In this document: positions 1 to 10,200 of the stretch, piece by piece
Position numbering within the stretch: position 1 is the stretch's first letter
Layout of the letters: each line of letters opens with the position of its first letter
NCBI RefSeq assembly: GCF_001458735.1
Contig: NZ_CZQA01000010.1
Span: forward strand, 62,001 to 126,000
From: Candidatus Nitrospira nitrosa
GTDB lineage: Bacteria; Nitrospirota; Nitrospiria; Nitrospirales; Nitrospiraceae
Length of the DNA stretch: 64,000 nucleotides
Reading direction: 5' to 3'
Notes under the pieces: model-generated
Databases searched by the model: none
Seen by the model: only the letters and a program-made list of their open reading frames with translations
What the model was told of the DNA's origin: nothing
Made by a program: the position numbers and the translations under genes

Positions 1-163
1 GCACAATACAAGATCCGACCTCATAGGCAATTTTCCTGTACCTCAGCCCTGCCATCTCATTTCGCGTGCAGGCACGATTCAAGAGCCAACTCCGTACTAC
101 TTTTCTCGAACGTACAATCTCTATAGCATCACGCAGTCGCCAGCGTCATGGGCTTGTTAGGCA

Positions 164-1015
164 TCACCACGCCTTTGCGTAGTATCGCTTGAGCCACGCG
201 CAAAGCCCAGGCAACCCTGGAAAGAGTGTCCGTTCAGAGATGTTGTTCTGATCCAGCATCGCACGTATCTCTGGCTTGACGGCTGCAGCTATGACGATCC
301 GATGAACCAACGCTGCATGTTGTGCGCTATAGTCCGCGAGGAAACTATTCTGGGACCCGGTCGCGCTGTTCATGATAGTCAGCATCCCCGATTGATTGGC
401 AATCCGATCATCGAGGGACGGAGGTTCCCACAGTAACATGAGCCGTGTGCTAGGTTGCTGAGGTTCGTACGAGGCATCCAAAGCATCGAGGTCTCGAAAC
501 TGCGATTCGAGGAGCCGCGTATCGTAGACCCACGCGACACGATCAAGTGTTCGTGTTGATTGATGGTGTTCTCGGTTAATTGCTCTAAGCGCGCCGGCGT
601 GCAGACACCAAATCACGCCGTCCTCCAACTTTCTGGTTTCATCGCCACAGGCGAAATGCGCCGCCACAAACGGTGAAGCGCACCAGTCCAAGCACCTTGT
701 GGGAAGACCGTTGTGCTGAGCGACAGCCAGTACATACCACTCGGATTTGTCGTCGAACGTCCCGGCCTTCGCATACTTCCTAAAACTTCGAATGAGTGAG
801 CGCTCAACAGTCTTGCTATTGGAAGGAATGAATCCCGGTAATCTAACAATACTGGTTTCAAGAGGCCATTTGGCGCTGTCGGCGCCACGAAAGACGTACG
901 GCGACCGCAAGTGGCCACCTTCATCCTCCCGGACCGGAATGATCTCACGCGAGTGCAATTCGCCTACAAGTTCAGCCCATGAATTGACAATTGTCTCAGT
1001 ACCAGGAAGTCTCAT
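164..1015 (-). CDS. FRG-domain protein
   Basis: A 283-residue protein with an FRG domain: the signature FRGA, a following W-P-L-E-T-S and an arginine lie at about residues 43-57, and the C-D-W-C-A-S-P-F-V-A-A-H-F-A segment about residues 108-122 matches the family core. FRG domains have no settled biochemical function and are frequently found in accessory and defence-linked regions. The start is well supported by AGGAG six bases upstream of the ATG. No partner gene is adjacent within the window; the 163 bases beyond its 3' end hold no gene I can support. I assign the domain only, not a role. Confidence 0.8.
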   Translation of the reverse strand: MRLPGTETIVNSWAELVGELHSREIIPVREDEGGHLRSPYVFRGADSAKWPLETSIVRLPGFIPSNSKTVERSLIRSFRKYAKAGTFDDKSEWYVLAVAQHNGLPTRCLDWCASPFVAAHFACGDETRKLEDGVIWCLHAGALRAINREHHQSTRTLDRVAWVYDTRLLESQFRDLDALDASYEPQQPSTRLMLLWEPPSLDDRIANQSGMLTIMNSATGSQNSFLADYSAQHAALVHRIVIAAAVKPEIRAMLDQNNISERTLFPGLPGLCAWLKRYYAKAW

Positions 1016-1403
1016 CGTATGCTCCTAATAGCTTGCGACGGAAGTCGACAGATGCGATGCTTCCCTGATGCCTAACCGATCAGTATAAGAGCCTGAGCTG
1101 TCACCGTCTATCACACAGTTACGGTTCGTAAACCATATGGCATAATTTCGCCAGGCAGACTGCGTACACTAGACAGCCATCAATGAAGGATCTGCCAACA
1201 GATCATCGTCATTTTGGCTTCACGATACTCTAACAACTCCTAAACTGTTCGAATGTCAGAACTGCTTTCACTCATCATAGCATCATCATCCGTTATACGC
1301 GCTGCTTATTACGAACCAAGAACAAACCGCGCGTAGTCTCCTCCGAGGTGCGCTCACCGTCACCATTGAAGCCACCACCACCCTCGGTATACAGTGGCGC
1401 ACC
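1016..1403. other. Intergenic, FRG gene to mazG
   Basis: This 388-base divergent spacer separates the FRG gene from mazG. Only short shadow reading frames occur in it. It must hold the promoters of both flanking genes, but I see no convincing -35/-10 pair or operator. Confidence 0.5.
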
Positions 1404-2297
1404 ATGTCTGAACGATTTACCAAAGTGGTGGAAGTCATGGCGGCGCTGCGCGCCGTGAACGGCTGTCCGTGGGATCGCAAGCAAACCCACGAGTCATTGA
1501 AACCCTACCTGCTCGAAGAAACGTACGAGGTACTGGAGACAATCGATCAGCGTGATGCTCAGAAGCTCAAGGAAGAATTAGGCGACGTGCTGTTGCAAGT
1601 GCTCTTCCACAGTCAGATTGCGGCAGAGGCCGAGTCCTTTACGGTCGAGGATGTCTTGGAAACCCTGGCCACCAAACTCATCCGCCGGCACCCCCACGTC
1701 TTTGGTACAAGCGATCAAGTGACCGACGTGACGAGCAGCGAGCAGGTCTTGAGCCAATGGGAACAGATCAAGCAAGCCGAGCGTGAGGCGGCAGGAACCA
1801 AGCAGTCGGCGCTCGATGGCGTACCGAAGACCTTACCAGCGTTGTTGCGAGCCTATCAGGTTCAGGCGAGAGCGGCACGGGTGGGATTCGATTGGCCCCA
1901 CAACAGCACGGGCCTCCAGCAGGTCTTTGCCAAGATCACCGAAGAGGTGGAAGAACTACGGGAAGCGCTCGCTCACGCGCAGCAACAGACCAAACCAGAC
2001 GCGGCACTTCGTCACGCCACTGGAACGGACCAGATTGAAGCGGAATTAGGCGATATCCTCTTTTCTTTGGTTAACCTGGCTCGCTTCATCAAGGTTAATC
2101 CAGAAGAGGCCTTGCGTCGCGCGACCAACCGATTTGTCGATCGTTTTCAACTCGTGGAAGCAGGCGCCGCACAACAGGGCCGACCGCTGACAGAGATGAC
2201 ACTTGCAGACATGGACGAACTCTGGGAGGAGGCTAAGCGTCGATTGCATGGTGCCCAACCAGGTTCGCCTCAACAGCACGGAGAGCACAAGCCATGA
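1404..2297 (+). CDS. mazG: Nucleoside triphosphate pyrophosphohydrolase MazG
   Basis: MazG hydrolyses (d)NTPs to NMP and pyrophosphate, cleaning the nucleotide pool and, in some bacteria, modulating the stringent response. The 297-residue protein shows the tandem two-domain form. The N-terminal half has N-G-C-P-W-D, L-L-E-E-T-Y-E and E-E-L-G-D-V-L-L-Q; the second half (about residues 145-280) has E-E-V-E-E-L and E-L-G-D-I-L-F-S-L-V-N. The glutamate/aspartate sets that bind Mg2+ are present in both halves. Its stop overlaps the start of the next gene by four bases (ATGA), so the two are probably translationally coupled. No strong ribosome site precedes the ATG, and no in-frame alternative was found close by. 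Confidence 0.95.
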   Translation: MSERFTKVVEVMAALRAVNGCPWDRKQTHESLKPYLLEETYEVLETIDQRDAQKLKEELGDVLLQVLFHSQIAAEAESFTVEDVLETLATKLIRRHPHVFGTSDQVTDVTSSEQVLSQWEQIKQAEREAAGTKQSALDGVPKTLPALLRAYQVQARAARVGFDWPHNSTGLQQVFAKITEEVEELREALAHAQQQTKPDAALRHATGTDQIEAELGDILFSLVNLARFIKVNPEEALRRATNRFVDRFQLVEAGAAQQGRPLTEMTLADMDELWEEAKRRLHGAQPGSPQQHGEHKP

Positions 2298-2911
2298 CCC
2301 AGGATCAAGGACCCTACGAAGAAGGAAAACGTGCCGGAGCCCACCCGCTGCTCGTAGTGTTTGGAATCTTGATCGGCCTGTGGCTGTTTGTCGCCCTGAT
2401 CGTCCCCAGCTCGAAAAATAAGCAGGCCGCTGGCACCGAAGGGCCGAATGTCTCGGTGATCGAAGATCCGGAAGCGGCTCCCGTCATGTTCAAAGTCCAG
2501 ACGACCATTCTGGAGATGAACACGGTGAGCCTCGTCGTGCCGCCACAGGCCACGGATAGCCAGATCGTCGCGCTGCTGAAACGATTGAAGGACGCACGTC
2601 TTGATGGCTCCCTCACTGCACAACTCCCAGCCACAACGCCTGGCCATAAACTGGGCGACCAAGCCATTGCCGACATCTACATCTTTTCAGAAAAACAATT
2701 TGCAGAGCCAGATACCATTCGCACGTTGGCACGGGGGGCGCATGCGCCTGGCACCCTCTACCCAAACGCGGTCCCGTTCGAGGTGGCGATGGAACAAGTC
2801 CGCGGCTACTACCGGATCGACCTGAACGATACCGCCAGCCCTGACAAAGGATCGCTGGGGTTCGCAGACGAATCCGGCGTGCACTCCAAACAGTACCGCA
2901 GAATTTTTTGA
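2294..2911 (+). CDS. Hypothetical membrane-anchored protein
   Basis: A 205-residue protein of unrecognised family. Residues about 18-37 (HPLLVVFGILIGLWLFVALI) form one N-terminal membrane helix; the rest, which is polar, probably faces the periplasm. It overlaps mazG by four bases and is therefore probably cotranscribed with it, but nothing in the sequence links it to nucleotide metabolism. I see no catalytic motif. Confidence 0.75.
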   Translation: MTQDQGPYEEGKRAGAHPLLVVFGILIGLWLFVALIVPSSKNKQAAGTEGPNVSVIEDPEAAPVMFKVQTTILEMNTVSLVVPPQATDSQIVALLKRLKDARLDGSLTAQLPATTPGHKLGDQAIADIYIFSEKQFAEPDTIRTLARGAHAPGTLYPNAVPFEVAMEQVRGYYRIDLNDTASPDKGSLGFADESGVHSKQYRRIF

Positions 2912-2949
2912 GTTGCGGAGGGACGGAGTCGTCAAGGCATCACGACGGA

Positions 2950-3372
2950 TTACAGTCCGGCGCGTTGCTTCACCTCTTCTCGAATCACGGCTCGTTCGGA
3001 TTGAAACCGCTCTTCGAGTTTTGTAAACAGATGGGCCAAGGGCCCCACAAACGGGGCCAGCATCACATCGCGCCGTTCAAGAAAAAACCCTTCTCCTTCA
3101 GCGATTTGGAGCTTCCACCCGGCAAGGTTCTTCGCCACGAGGTTCGTGATCATCAATTGCTGGCCAGGTGAGCCGGTCACCACCCCAAGGAGCCTGCTCT
3201 TGAACACCTCCAGCTCATGCGGGAGAGAAATCTTGACCCGCACGCCATGCGGCGTCGGCCAGGTCGATCGTTGGACAGCGTAATCGTACGAAAACACCTG
3301 CTCTCTCGGCTCGCGAAATGGGCCGCTCACACTGATGATGGTGAGGCTACTTTCACTGGACGGCATCGGCAC
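2950..3372 (-). CDS. Hypothetical protein
   Basis: A 140-residue soluble protein with no signal peptide and no motif I recognise. AGGAG about ten bases before the ATG supports this start. It converges on the preceding gene with only 38 bases between the stops. The C-terminal third (about residues 95-140) is rich in charged residues and probably helical. Function unknown. Confidence 0.65.
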   Translation of the reverse strand: MPMPSSESSLTIISVSGPFREPREQVFSYDYAVQRSTWPTPHGVRVKISLPHELEVFKSRLLGVVTGSPGQQLMITNLVAKNLAGWKLQIAEGEGFFLERRDVMLAPFVGPLAHLFTKLEERFQSERAVIREEVKQRAGL

Positions 3373-3563
3373 AGCACTCCTGGGACAAAAAGTGTCTGAA
3401 AGGCAGACAGCCTACTATAAGAGCTTGCACTTCGCCTGGACAAGAGGCTATTTTATTATTTTATAGAAGTAATTCAATCTCCCTCTCTGGGGCACTGCGG
3501 CTTGGGCACACTCTCCGAGGGTGGGTACTCGCCACGACCAGCAGGGGCATGGAGATCGAAGGC

Positions 3564-4469
3564 ATGTTTCAGTTTTCTGATCAGCAAGACGACGGCGGGA
3601 AACACCCTCCATCGAATCCGAGCGTAGTCAGTAAAGCCTACCCCGGGCTGGTCTTAGTCCCACCCAGTGATCGGACGATTTTACGACGTCGGATTGTGCG
3701 AGGCGCACTTGTTCTTGTCGCCGTTATCTGGACCATCTGGACTTTTACAGCCCAGCCCCCGGCCTCCGACAACACCACACCCTGCCAATCCGAAGCCGGT
3801 CAATCAGGCCCGGGAAGTTCCGCGAACGACTGTAGCACAGCGGCATCAACCACGGACGTCGAAACGCATCCAAGCGAGTTGAGCCTGACACAATCCTCAT
3901 CGGTTGCAGCCCTGGTCGAAGCGTCACCGCTGCCAACTAGCTCTCAATCGGATCGGGAACCGTCTCGGACTCCGCCCATGGTGGAGCATCCGGCACCGGC
4001 GCATACTGCCCCGACCGAACCTCACATAGAACCACAGGTTAAAAACTCAGACCAGGAGAAATCAGCGGTCGCTCGTCCGCAGGAAAAGCCGGTCGTGAAT
4101 CAGGAGAGTGACACACACCTTGCCGAACAAGGCGACCCCTTTGCGCAGTATCGCCTCGGACGCCATTTTGCGAAGCAGGAGGGCCGACAGGCGCCAGAAT
4201 CCGTCAGTTGGTATAAGAAAGCGTTCGTCGGACTACATCGTCTCGCGGAGGCCGGAAATGGCCAAGCCATGTATGTTCTCGGCGTCATGTACGCCTATGG
4301 CCGTGGAGTCGAACGAGATATCAGCCAAGCACGACGTTGGTTGGCCCAGGCAGTGGAACACAAGATCGCCGCAGCCCAGCCGGTGCTTGCCAATCTACCG
4401 ATATCGCCGCGTGCCAATTCCCATCTTCACGCAGCCGAACAAGCAAAAGCCAGAAAACAGCAGAACTAA
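3564..4469 (+). CDS. Sel1-repeat membrane protein
   Basis: The open frame begins at 3549, but the ATG at 3564 follows GGAG at good spacing and is preferred. The protein has a cytoplasmic N-terminus, one membrane helix (V-L-V-A-V-I-W-T-I-W region, about residues 48-65), a long Ser/Thr/Pro-rich linker, then two Sel1-like repeats near the C-terminus (A-Q-Y-R-L-G-R-H-F-A and A-M-Y-V-L-G-V-M-Y-A-Y-G-R-G-V). Sel1 repeats mediate protein-protein contacts, so this is likely an envelope scaffold or adaptor. The last 319 bases recur at 6788-7106 as a damaged copy. Confidence 0.8.
   Translation: MFQFSDQQDDGGKHPPSNPSVVSKAYPGLVLVPPSDRTILRRRIVRGALVLVAVIWTIWTFTAQPPASDNTTPCQSEAGQSGPGSSANDCSTAASTTDVETHPSELSLTQSSSVAALVEASPLPTSSQSDREPSRTPPMVEHPAPAHTAPTEPHIEPQVKNSDQEKSAVARPQEKPVVNQESDTHLAEQGDPFAQYRLGRHFAKQEGRQAPESVSWYKKAFVGLHRLAEAGNGQAMYVLGVMYAYGRGVERDISQARRWLAQAVEHKIAAAQPVLANLPISPRANSHLHAAEQAKARKQQN
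4151..4469 (+). repeat. Direct repeat, copy A (3' end of the Sel1 gene)
   Basis: The final 319 bases of the Sel1 gene align without gaps to 6788-7106. About 23 differences were counted by hand, roughly 93% identity. The haem peroxidase gene lies between the two copies. Confidence 0.9.
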
Positions 4470-4792
4470 GCGCCGTTGCTCTCTCAACATCGGAACAATT
4501 TCTCACGGTAATGGCAGAGAACCATTACGCCTGGGCCTGCACACACATCAATGACCATCTCCATGCCAGATGTTGCACACGCAACGCCAGTCTGAATATC
4601 TTGCAACCCTCGGTCGTGAGGCACTGATCATGTTACTGGTAATTATTGGAGGATTCAGACTGCTGGTTGAACGGTGAGACTTCCGGTCGAACTACTGAGA
4701 CAGTGCTATTCTGAACCGAGCACACGAACAATAGCGGACAGAGGACATTGCCTATCACAGCGCAATGTCCTCTGCCACTACTATCCGTGAGC
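4470..4792. other. Intergenic, Sel1 gene to peroxidase
   Basis: A 323-base convergent spacer without a credible gene. Its only clear structure is the perfect 12-base inverted repeat at 4739-4774 just beyond the peroxidase stop. Confidence 0.6.
4739..4774 (-). terminator. Hairpin downstream of the haem peroxidase
   Basis: CAGAGGACATTG and CAATGTCCTCTG form a perfect 12-base stem around a 12-base loop, about 19 bases past the peroxidase stop. There is no U-tract on either side, so intrinsic termination is uncertain; it may instead protect the mRNA 3' end. Confidence 0.5.
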
Positions 4793-6391
4793 TTAGTTCA
4801 ACGGAGGCACTACCCCCGCAAATGTGAGCAAGTCGGTCATACGAAACTCACCCGGGGTCGCGGAAGGCAACACCGGCATCCAATTAGGACTCGACGCCAG
4901 ATAGGATGTTTCATCGGCTTTCAATAATCCGATAAACACCTCACCAACTATCTGACCTCCAACCGGTCCGAGGCGAAGACCATTTTCCATCACCTCCGCT
5001 TCTTTCATGATGTACAGCCACAGGGGCGTGTTCCGCTCCAACCCAAATGACGACAGCGAATCGAGCTGAGCCGGAGTCAACACAGGCAGGCCCATTCGTC
5101 TGGCGATTGCTTGCCCGGACGGAATACTGAAATTCACGTGGCGCATCAAGTTCCGAGATGCCAAGGATTGGACACCATCCCCAGGTAGGCCTGGAGCAGG
5201 CCCACGGAAGCCCGGCAGCAACATCACGACGCTTGAGAGCTTGCTATCGATCTTCTTGTTCGGCCTGAAGTTCCCATCACCGAAGTTGAAGAACGTCTGC
5301 CAATCGACAAAGCGTCGCGGTGCTCGCTTGCCACCTCGGAGGTCGTTGGGGTCGGGATCATTTGGGTCTTGGGCATCATCGAAGATAAAAGCAAAGAACG
5401 GACTATGCCCTTGGTCTGGCCGACCAAAATTCAACCGATAGCTTGGTCGAATCTGGGAATGGCCGAATCGATAGGCACCGACGGAAAACTCAATCGGGAT
5501 CTGTGGCCGATCATCATCGACATCATAGAATCGGACGCCACGCCGGAGAATATCATCAACGCGTGCCTGTCCTATCGTCAGCGGTAGAAATTCATGAACA
5601 ATGATCCACTGATAGTGCCAACGGACTTGCCGCCTAGCCTTCTTGAAAATCTCCTGAGCGGAATCCCCGGCATGAGCGGGATCAGTTTGCAGACGATCAG
5701 TTACCGCATTATGAAACTTGAGCATCGCCACATGCAGCTGTGACAAGATCACATTCTCGTCATTGCGTCGATCCCCCAACAGAGCGGTCATCGTCCCATG
5801 ATCGCGCGGGAGATCGAAGCGAACGGCTCCGTTTCGTGAGAACTCCTCTGAACCAGGAATTGCCTCGACTCGAAGCTTGATGAATCCGGAGCTCAGATCA
5901 TACAGCTCGGGAGATTGCTCCGGTCCACCTCCATACACACTATCCAGGTCAAATTTCGGGGTGCGAAAGTTGGTCGTTTTCTTGGGATTCGTCTTTTCGA
6001 GCAACGGAGAATTCGGATCAAACGTGAGATCATGATCTAGAAACTGCCCCACAAACGTCATGCCTGCAGTCATACTTGGGTTGTCCGGATTGTTCGGACT
6101 GAACACCGCCGGATTCGTAATCGACAGCACGGGATCGGTGAGGATATCTTGTGCATCGATAAGCCCATCTTTGGCCCCCAACCGCTTGACCAAATCACGA
6201 GCCTCGTCCGTCGGAGGCAAGCCAGGAGGGAGATCATGAAACATCCTGGTGAAAGACGTATCCTTTTTCTTTTCGTGATCATTCCCATGACCTCTTCCAT
6301 CATTATCAGCAAATGCGAGATGACTAACACTCACCCCACAGAAAAGTACTCCTGCCACGACGGCACGAAGCCGGTTCCGATACCTCAGCAT
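4793..6391 (-). CDS. Secreted animal-type haem peroxidase
   Basis: A protein of the animal haem peroxidase (peroxinectin/cyclooxygenase-like) family, about 532 residues. After a signal peptide (A-V-V-A-G-V-L-F-C-G-V ending A-F-A) the mature part carries F-V-G-Q-F-L-D-H-D-L-T-F-D, where the His of D-H-D fits the distal haem position. Further on come H-V-A-M-L-K-F-H-N-A-V-T-D and a W-I-I-V-H-E-F-L-P-L segment typical of the proximal region. The open frame runs 97 codons further upstream, but GGGAGGAAG directly before the double ATG at 6394/6391 fixes the start here. Likely periplasmic or exported, oxidising substrates with H2O2; the substrate is unknown. It sits between two copies of a Sel1 gene end. 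Confidence 0.85.
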   Translation of the reverse strand: MLRYRNRLRAVVAGVLFCGVSVSHLAFADNDGRGHGNDHEKKKDTSFTRMFHDLPPGLPPTDEARDLVKRLGAKDGLIDAQDILTDPVLSITNPAVFSPNNPDNPSMTAGMTFVGQFLDHDLTFDPNSPLLEKTNPKKTTNFRTPKFDLDSVYGGGPEQSPELYDLSSGFIKLRVEAIPGSEEFSRNGAVRFDLPRDHGTMTALLGDRRNDENVILSQLHVAMLKFHNAVTDRLQTDPAHAGDSAQEIFKKARRQVRWHYQWIIVHEFLPLTIGQARVDDILRRGVRFYDVDDDRPQIPIEFSVGAYRFGHSQIRPSYRLNFGRPDQGHSPFFAFIFDDAQDPNDPDPNDLRGGKRAPRRFVDWQTFFNFGDGNFRPNKKIDSKLSSVVMLLPGFRGPAPGLPGDGVQSLASRNLMRHVNFSIPSGQAIARRMGLPVLTPAQLDSLSSFGLERNTPLWLYIMKEAEVMENGLRLGPVGGQIVGEVFIGLLKADETSYLASSPNWMPVLPSATPGEFRMTDLLTFAGVVPPLN

Positions 6392-6787
6392 CATCTTCCT
6401 CCCGAAAATGTTGTGGGACCGCCCAAAAAGTCGAGCTGACCTGATCCCCACGGTCCGCCCGATGTCGAAGCCGGCTAAAGCAATACTCGTACCAGCTTGA
6501 ATTGCTGGCGTTTCACGCATTACTTTATAAATATATGGTATACGAATGAACAGAGCTGTATCCAATTTGTTCAAAGTTGTATCTGAATCGATACGCCTAT
6601 ACCCGTAAATCGTTGGCGAAGATACAGTAGTCGCGATGAAAATGGATAGCTGCCTAAAGATATTAGCCAGAATTACGCGCATTAAACGCGAATAAGTACG
6701 GGGCAGGAACGAACCATATTAAGGATTCATCGAGGAGTGATCGACACACCGATCTACTAACCGAATGGGGAAATACATCAAGCGGGA
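6392..6787. other. Region upstream of the peroxidase
   Basis: A 396-base, comparatively AT-rich stretch. The peroxidase frame stays open through most of it but shows no family-like sequence, so I treat it as non-coding leader. No other gene is supported. Confidence 0.5.
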
Positions 6788-7106
6788 TCACCTCGGACGG
6801 TATTTTGCGCAGCAGGAGGGCTGACAGACGCCAGAATCCATCAGTTGGTATAAGAAAGCGTTTGTCGGATTACATCTTCTCGCGGAGACCGGAAATGGCC
6901 AAGCCATGTATGTTCTCGGCGTCATGTACGCCTATGGACGTGGGGTCGAACAAGATATCAGCCAAGCACGACGCTGGTTGGCCCAGGCTGTGGAACACAA
7001 GATCGCCGCAGCCCAGCCGGTGCTTGCCAATCTACCGATATCGCCGCGTGCCAATTCCCATCTTCACGCAGCTGAACAAGCAAAACCTCGTAAGCAGCAG
7101 AACTGA
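6788..7106 (+). pseudogene. Broken copy of the Sel1 gene 3' end
   Basis: This matches 4151-4469 base for base in length. A CGA-to-TGA change shortly after the homology begins puts a stop in the frame, and there is no 5' part, promoter region or membrane segment. The frame after the stop is intact and still encodes the G-V-M-Y-A-Y-G-R-G-V Sel1 repeat and a closely related tail, so the copy is not very old. It is a gene relic rather than an expressed protein. Confidence 0.85.
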
Positions 7107-7200
7107 AGAAAATTGACGGTTGGAACTGGCACCCGCTTCTCTCGTTCCGCCCACGCGCCACCCTGAACCGAAGGCTTCGTAGATGACACCCGTTCTGCAC

Positions 7201-10200
7201 TTACGATCTCCTAGGAGGCAGGACCAATTCGAACACATAGATCCCCCGCACACCAACTGCGACAAACTGATTGATATGGGGAACCCAAGCAACTCCCCAT
7301 ATTCCACCATCAACCCGTAGCAGACTCATCAATCTGCCTGTTGCCAAATCCCAAACACGAATTCCGCGATCAGCCGAGCCTGAGACGAGCCACTGGCCCA
7401 TTGGATCGATCGCACAGCTCCAGACTCCATCACTGTGACCTTCCAACCTGCGCAGGCACTCCCCCGTACGCCAATCCCAAACCTTGAGCGTCCCATCGCC
7501 AAGCCCTGAGACGAGCCACTGGCCCGTCGGATCGATCGCACAGCTCCTGACCCCATCATCATGTCCCTCCAACCTGCGCAGGCACTCCCCCGTGCGTCGA
7601 TCCCAAATCCTGAGCGTCTGATCACTCGAACCCGAGACAATCCACTGGCCCGTCGGGTCGATCGCACAGCTCCTGACCCCGCCATCATGGCCCTCCAATT
7701 TACGCAGACACTCCCCCGTGCGTCGATCCCAAATCCTGAGCGTCTGATCACCCGAGCCCGAGACAATCCACTGGCCCGTCGGATCGATCGCACAGCTCCT
7801 GACCCCATCATCATGTCCCTCCAACCTGCGCAGGCACTCCCCCATGCGTCGATCCCAAACCCTGAGCGTCTGATCACCCGAGCCCGAGACAATCCACTGG
7901 CCTGTCGGATCGATCACACAGCTCGTAACCGGACCGCTGTGCCCCTCCAACGTGCGCAGACACTCCCCCGTGCGTCGATCCCAAATCCTGAGCGTCTGAT
8001 CACCCGAGCCCGAGACAATCCACTGGCCCGTCGGATCGATCGCACAGCTCGTAACCCAATCACCATGGCTTTCCAATGTGCGGGGGTACTCCCCCGTGCG
8101 TCGATCCCAAATCCTGAGCGTCTGATCACCCGAGCCCGAGACAATCCACTGGCCTGTCGGATCGATCACACAGCTCGTGACCGGACCGCTGTGCCCCTCC
8201 AACGTGCGCTGGCACTCCCCCGTACGCCGATCCCAAACCTTGACCGTCTGATCATCCGCTCCTGACACGATCCAGTGGCCCGTTAGATCGATCACACAGT
8301 TCCTGACCCAATCACTGTGGCCCTTCAATGTACGCAGGCACTCACCCGTATGCCGATCCCAAACCTTGACCGTCCCATCGCTCGAGCCCGACACAATCCA
8401 CTGGCCAGTCGGATCAATTGCGCAACTCGTGATCCAGGTACCACGACCTTCCAATGTGCGAAGACATTCCCCGGTTCGCCGATCCCAAATCCTGAGCGTC
8501 TGATCACCCGAGCCCGACACAATCCACTGGCCTGTCGGATCAATTGCGCAACTCGTGACCTCGTCGCTGTGGCCCTCCAACCTACGCAGACACCTCCCCG
8601 TACGGTGATCCCAAATCTTGACCGTCCCATCGCTCGAGCCCGACACAATCCACTGGCCTGTCGGATCAATTGCGCAACTCGTGACCTCAGCACTGTGGCC
8701 CTTCAATGTACGCAGGCAGTCCCCTGTATGGAGATCCCAAATCTTGACCATCCCATCGCTCGAGCCCGAGACAATCCACTGACCGGTCGGATCGATCGCG
8801 CAGCTCCTGACCTCACCACTGTGGCCCTTCAATGTACGCAGGCACTCACCCGTATGCCGATCCCAAACCTTGATCATCTGATCATCCGCTCCCGACACGA
8901 TCCACTGACCCGTCACATTGATCGCACAGCTCCTGACCCAATCACCGTGCCCCCCCAACGTGCGTACCAGTGCCGGATCGGGCTTGTCTGGTATCGGCCA
9001 GACCGCCTTGACGTATGGAAGGTGCATCGAGGACTCCAATTGCTGGGACTCGCCTTGCAGCATCGGCTCACCCTGCACACGGCTTAAGAGTGTCGTCAGT
9101 ACTCCTTCCAAATAAGGCTGATTAGTCACAAGATGAGCCGATTGCGACAACACTCGTTGCAGGCGCTGCAGCGCTTGGTCGTGCTCCGCACCATGCAAGG
9201 CGAATTGAATATCACCTTCCACTGTATTCGACCCCATGAGCCATATTTTCTTCCCCAGGTATCGCAGGTCTTTGGCGGCCATCGTCAATTCACTTCGCCG
9301 GTTCCCCTGGATCAGATGATAGGCCAGATATCTCCAGCCATAGCTGTCGCCTTCCGCAAGGTTCGACCACGACCAGTCCGATGTCTCACGTTGCGCGCAA
9401 GGCCCATAACTCTCCAAGAGTCGGCGATGCACTGACGCAGCATCCGGTGTCAGCAATCTCAAGAAGTCATGCTGCAAATCATGGAAGCTGATCCCAAAAC
9501 GACTACGTTCGTCCTTTCGCAGCAAAAGACTCTTTCTGGCAAACCGCGACAACAGTTTTTGCGACTGTGCAGCCGTGAGGCCTGCGGTCTCGTGCCAGAG
9601 CCGCTCAATGACCACATCCGGCACATGGGCATCTTCCGGAAAGATGACCAGTTCCAGATAACGCCCCCGATCCGCCTCCGAAAGGGCCTGCACGCTCAAT
9701 TTCATGGATTTAAAAATACTGCCATAGGGATGGTCCAGAAATTCCAGATCGCCCTCGGTGAGGGCAAGCAAGAGGGTGGCCCAGTCCATCCCTTCGTGAA
9801 TCTGCGCCCCAGCCAATGCGAGTGCCAACGGCACGCCTTGGCAACTGTCGGCCACCTGTACGGCTTCGGGAGGCAACTTAGTAGGATCAACCCCGCTCCA
9901 TTCGGCCAGTAGCTGCACCGCCGCCTGCTCGCTCAACACTCCGACCGACTCTTCCTTCGCGCCGACGGCGGTCAGAATCGTGGCATCCCTCGTCGTTATC
10001 AGGAGGCGGGATTTTGGACCGATCACGTCCAATGCCACGGCGTGCTCGGTCTGCCACACGTCATCCAGAATCAGTAGACAGGTCTTCTCTGCAAGATACC
10101 GCTGCAATTGTTGCTTACCCTGGCTCGCACTGGAGACCACTGGCGCCTGGTCACCCAGCGCTTTCAACCACTCGACTTGGCAGGCGATGAGATCCGGTTC

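Noticed and set aside
7561-8265. Long open frames on the strand opposite the WD40 array and in its second frame
   Set aside because: They arise from the 126-base periodicity, since any stop-free unit repeats. Low-complexity products repeating R-N-P-L-A-R have no independent support.
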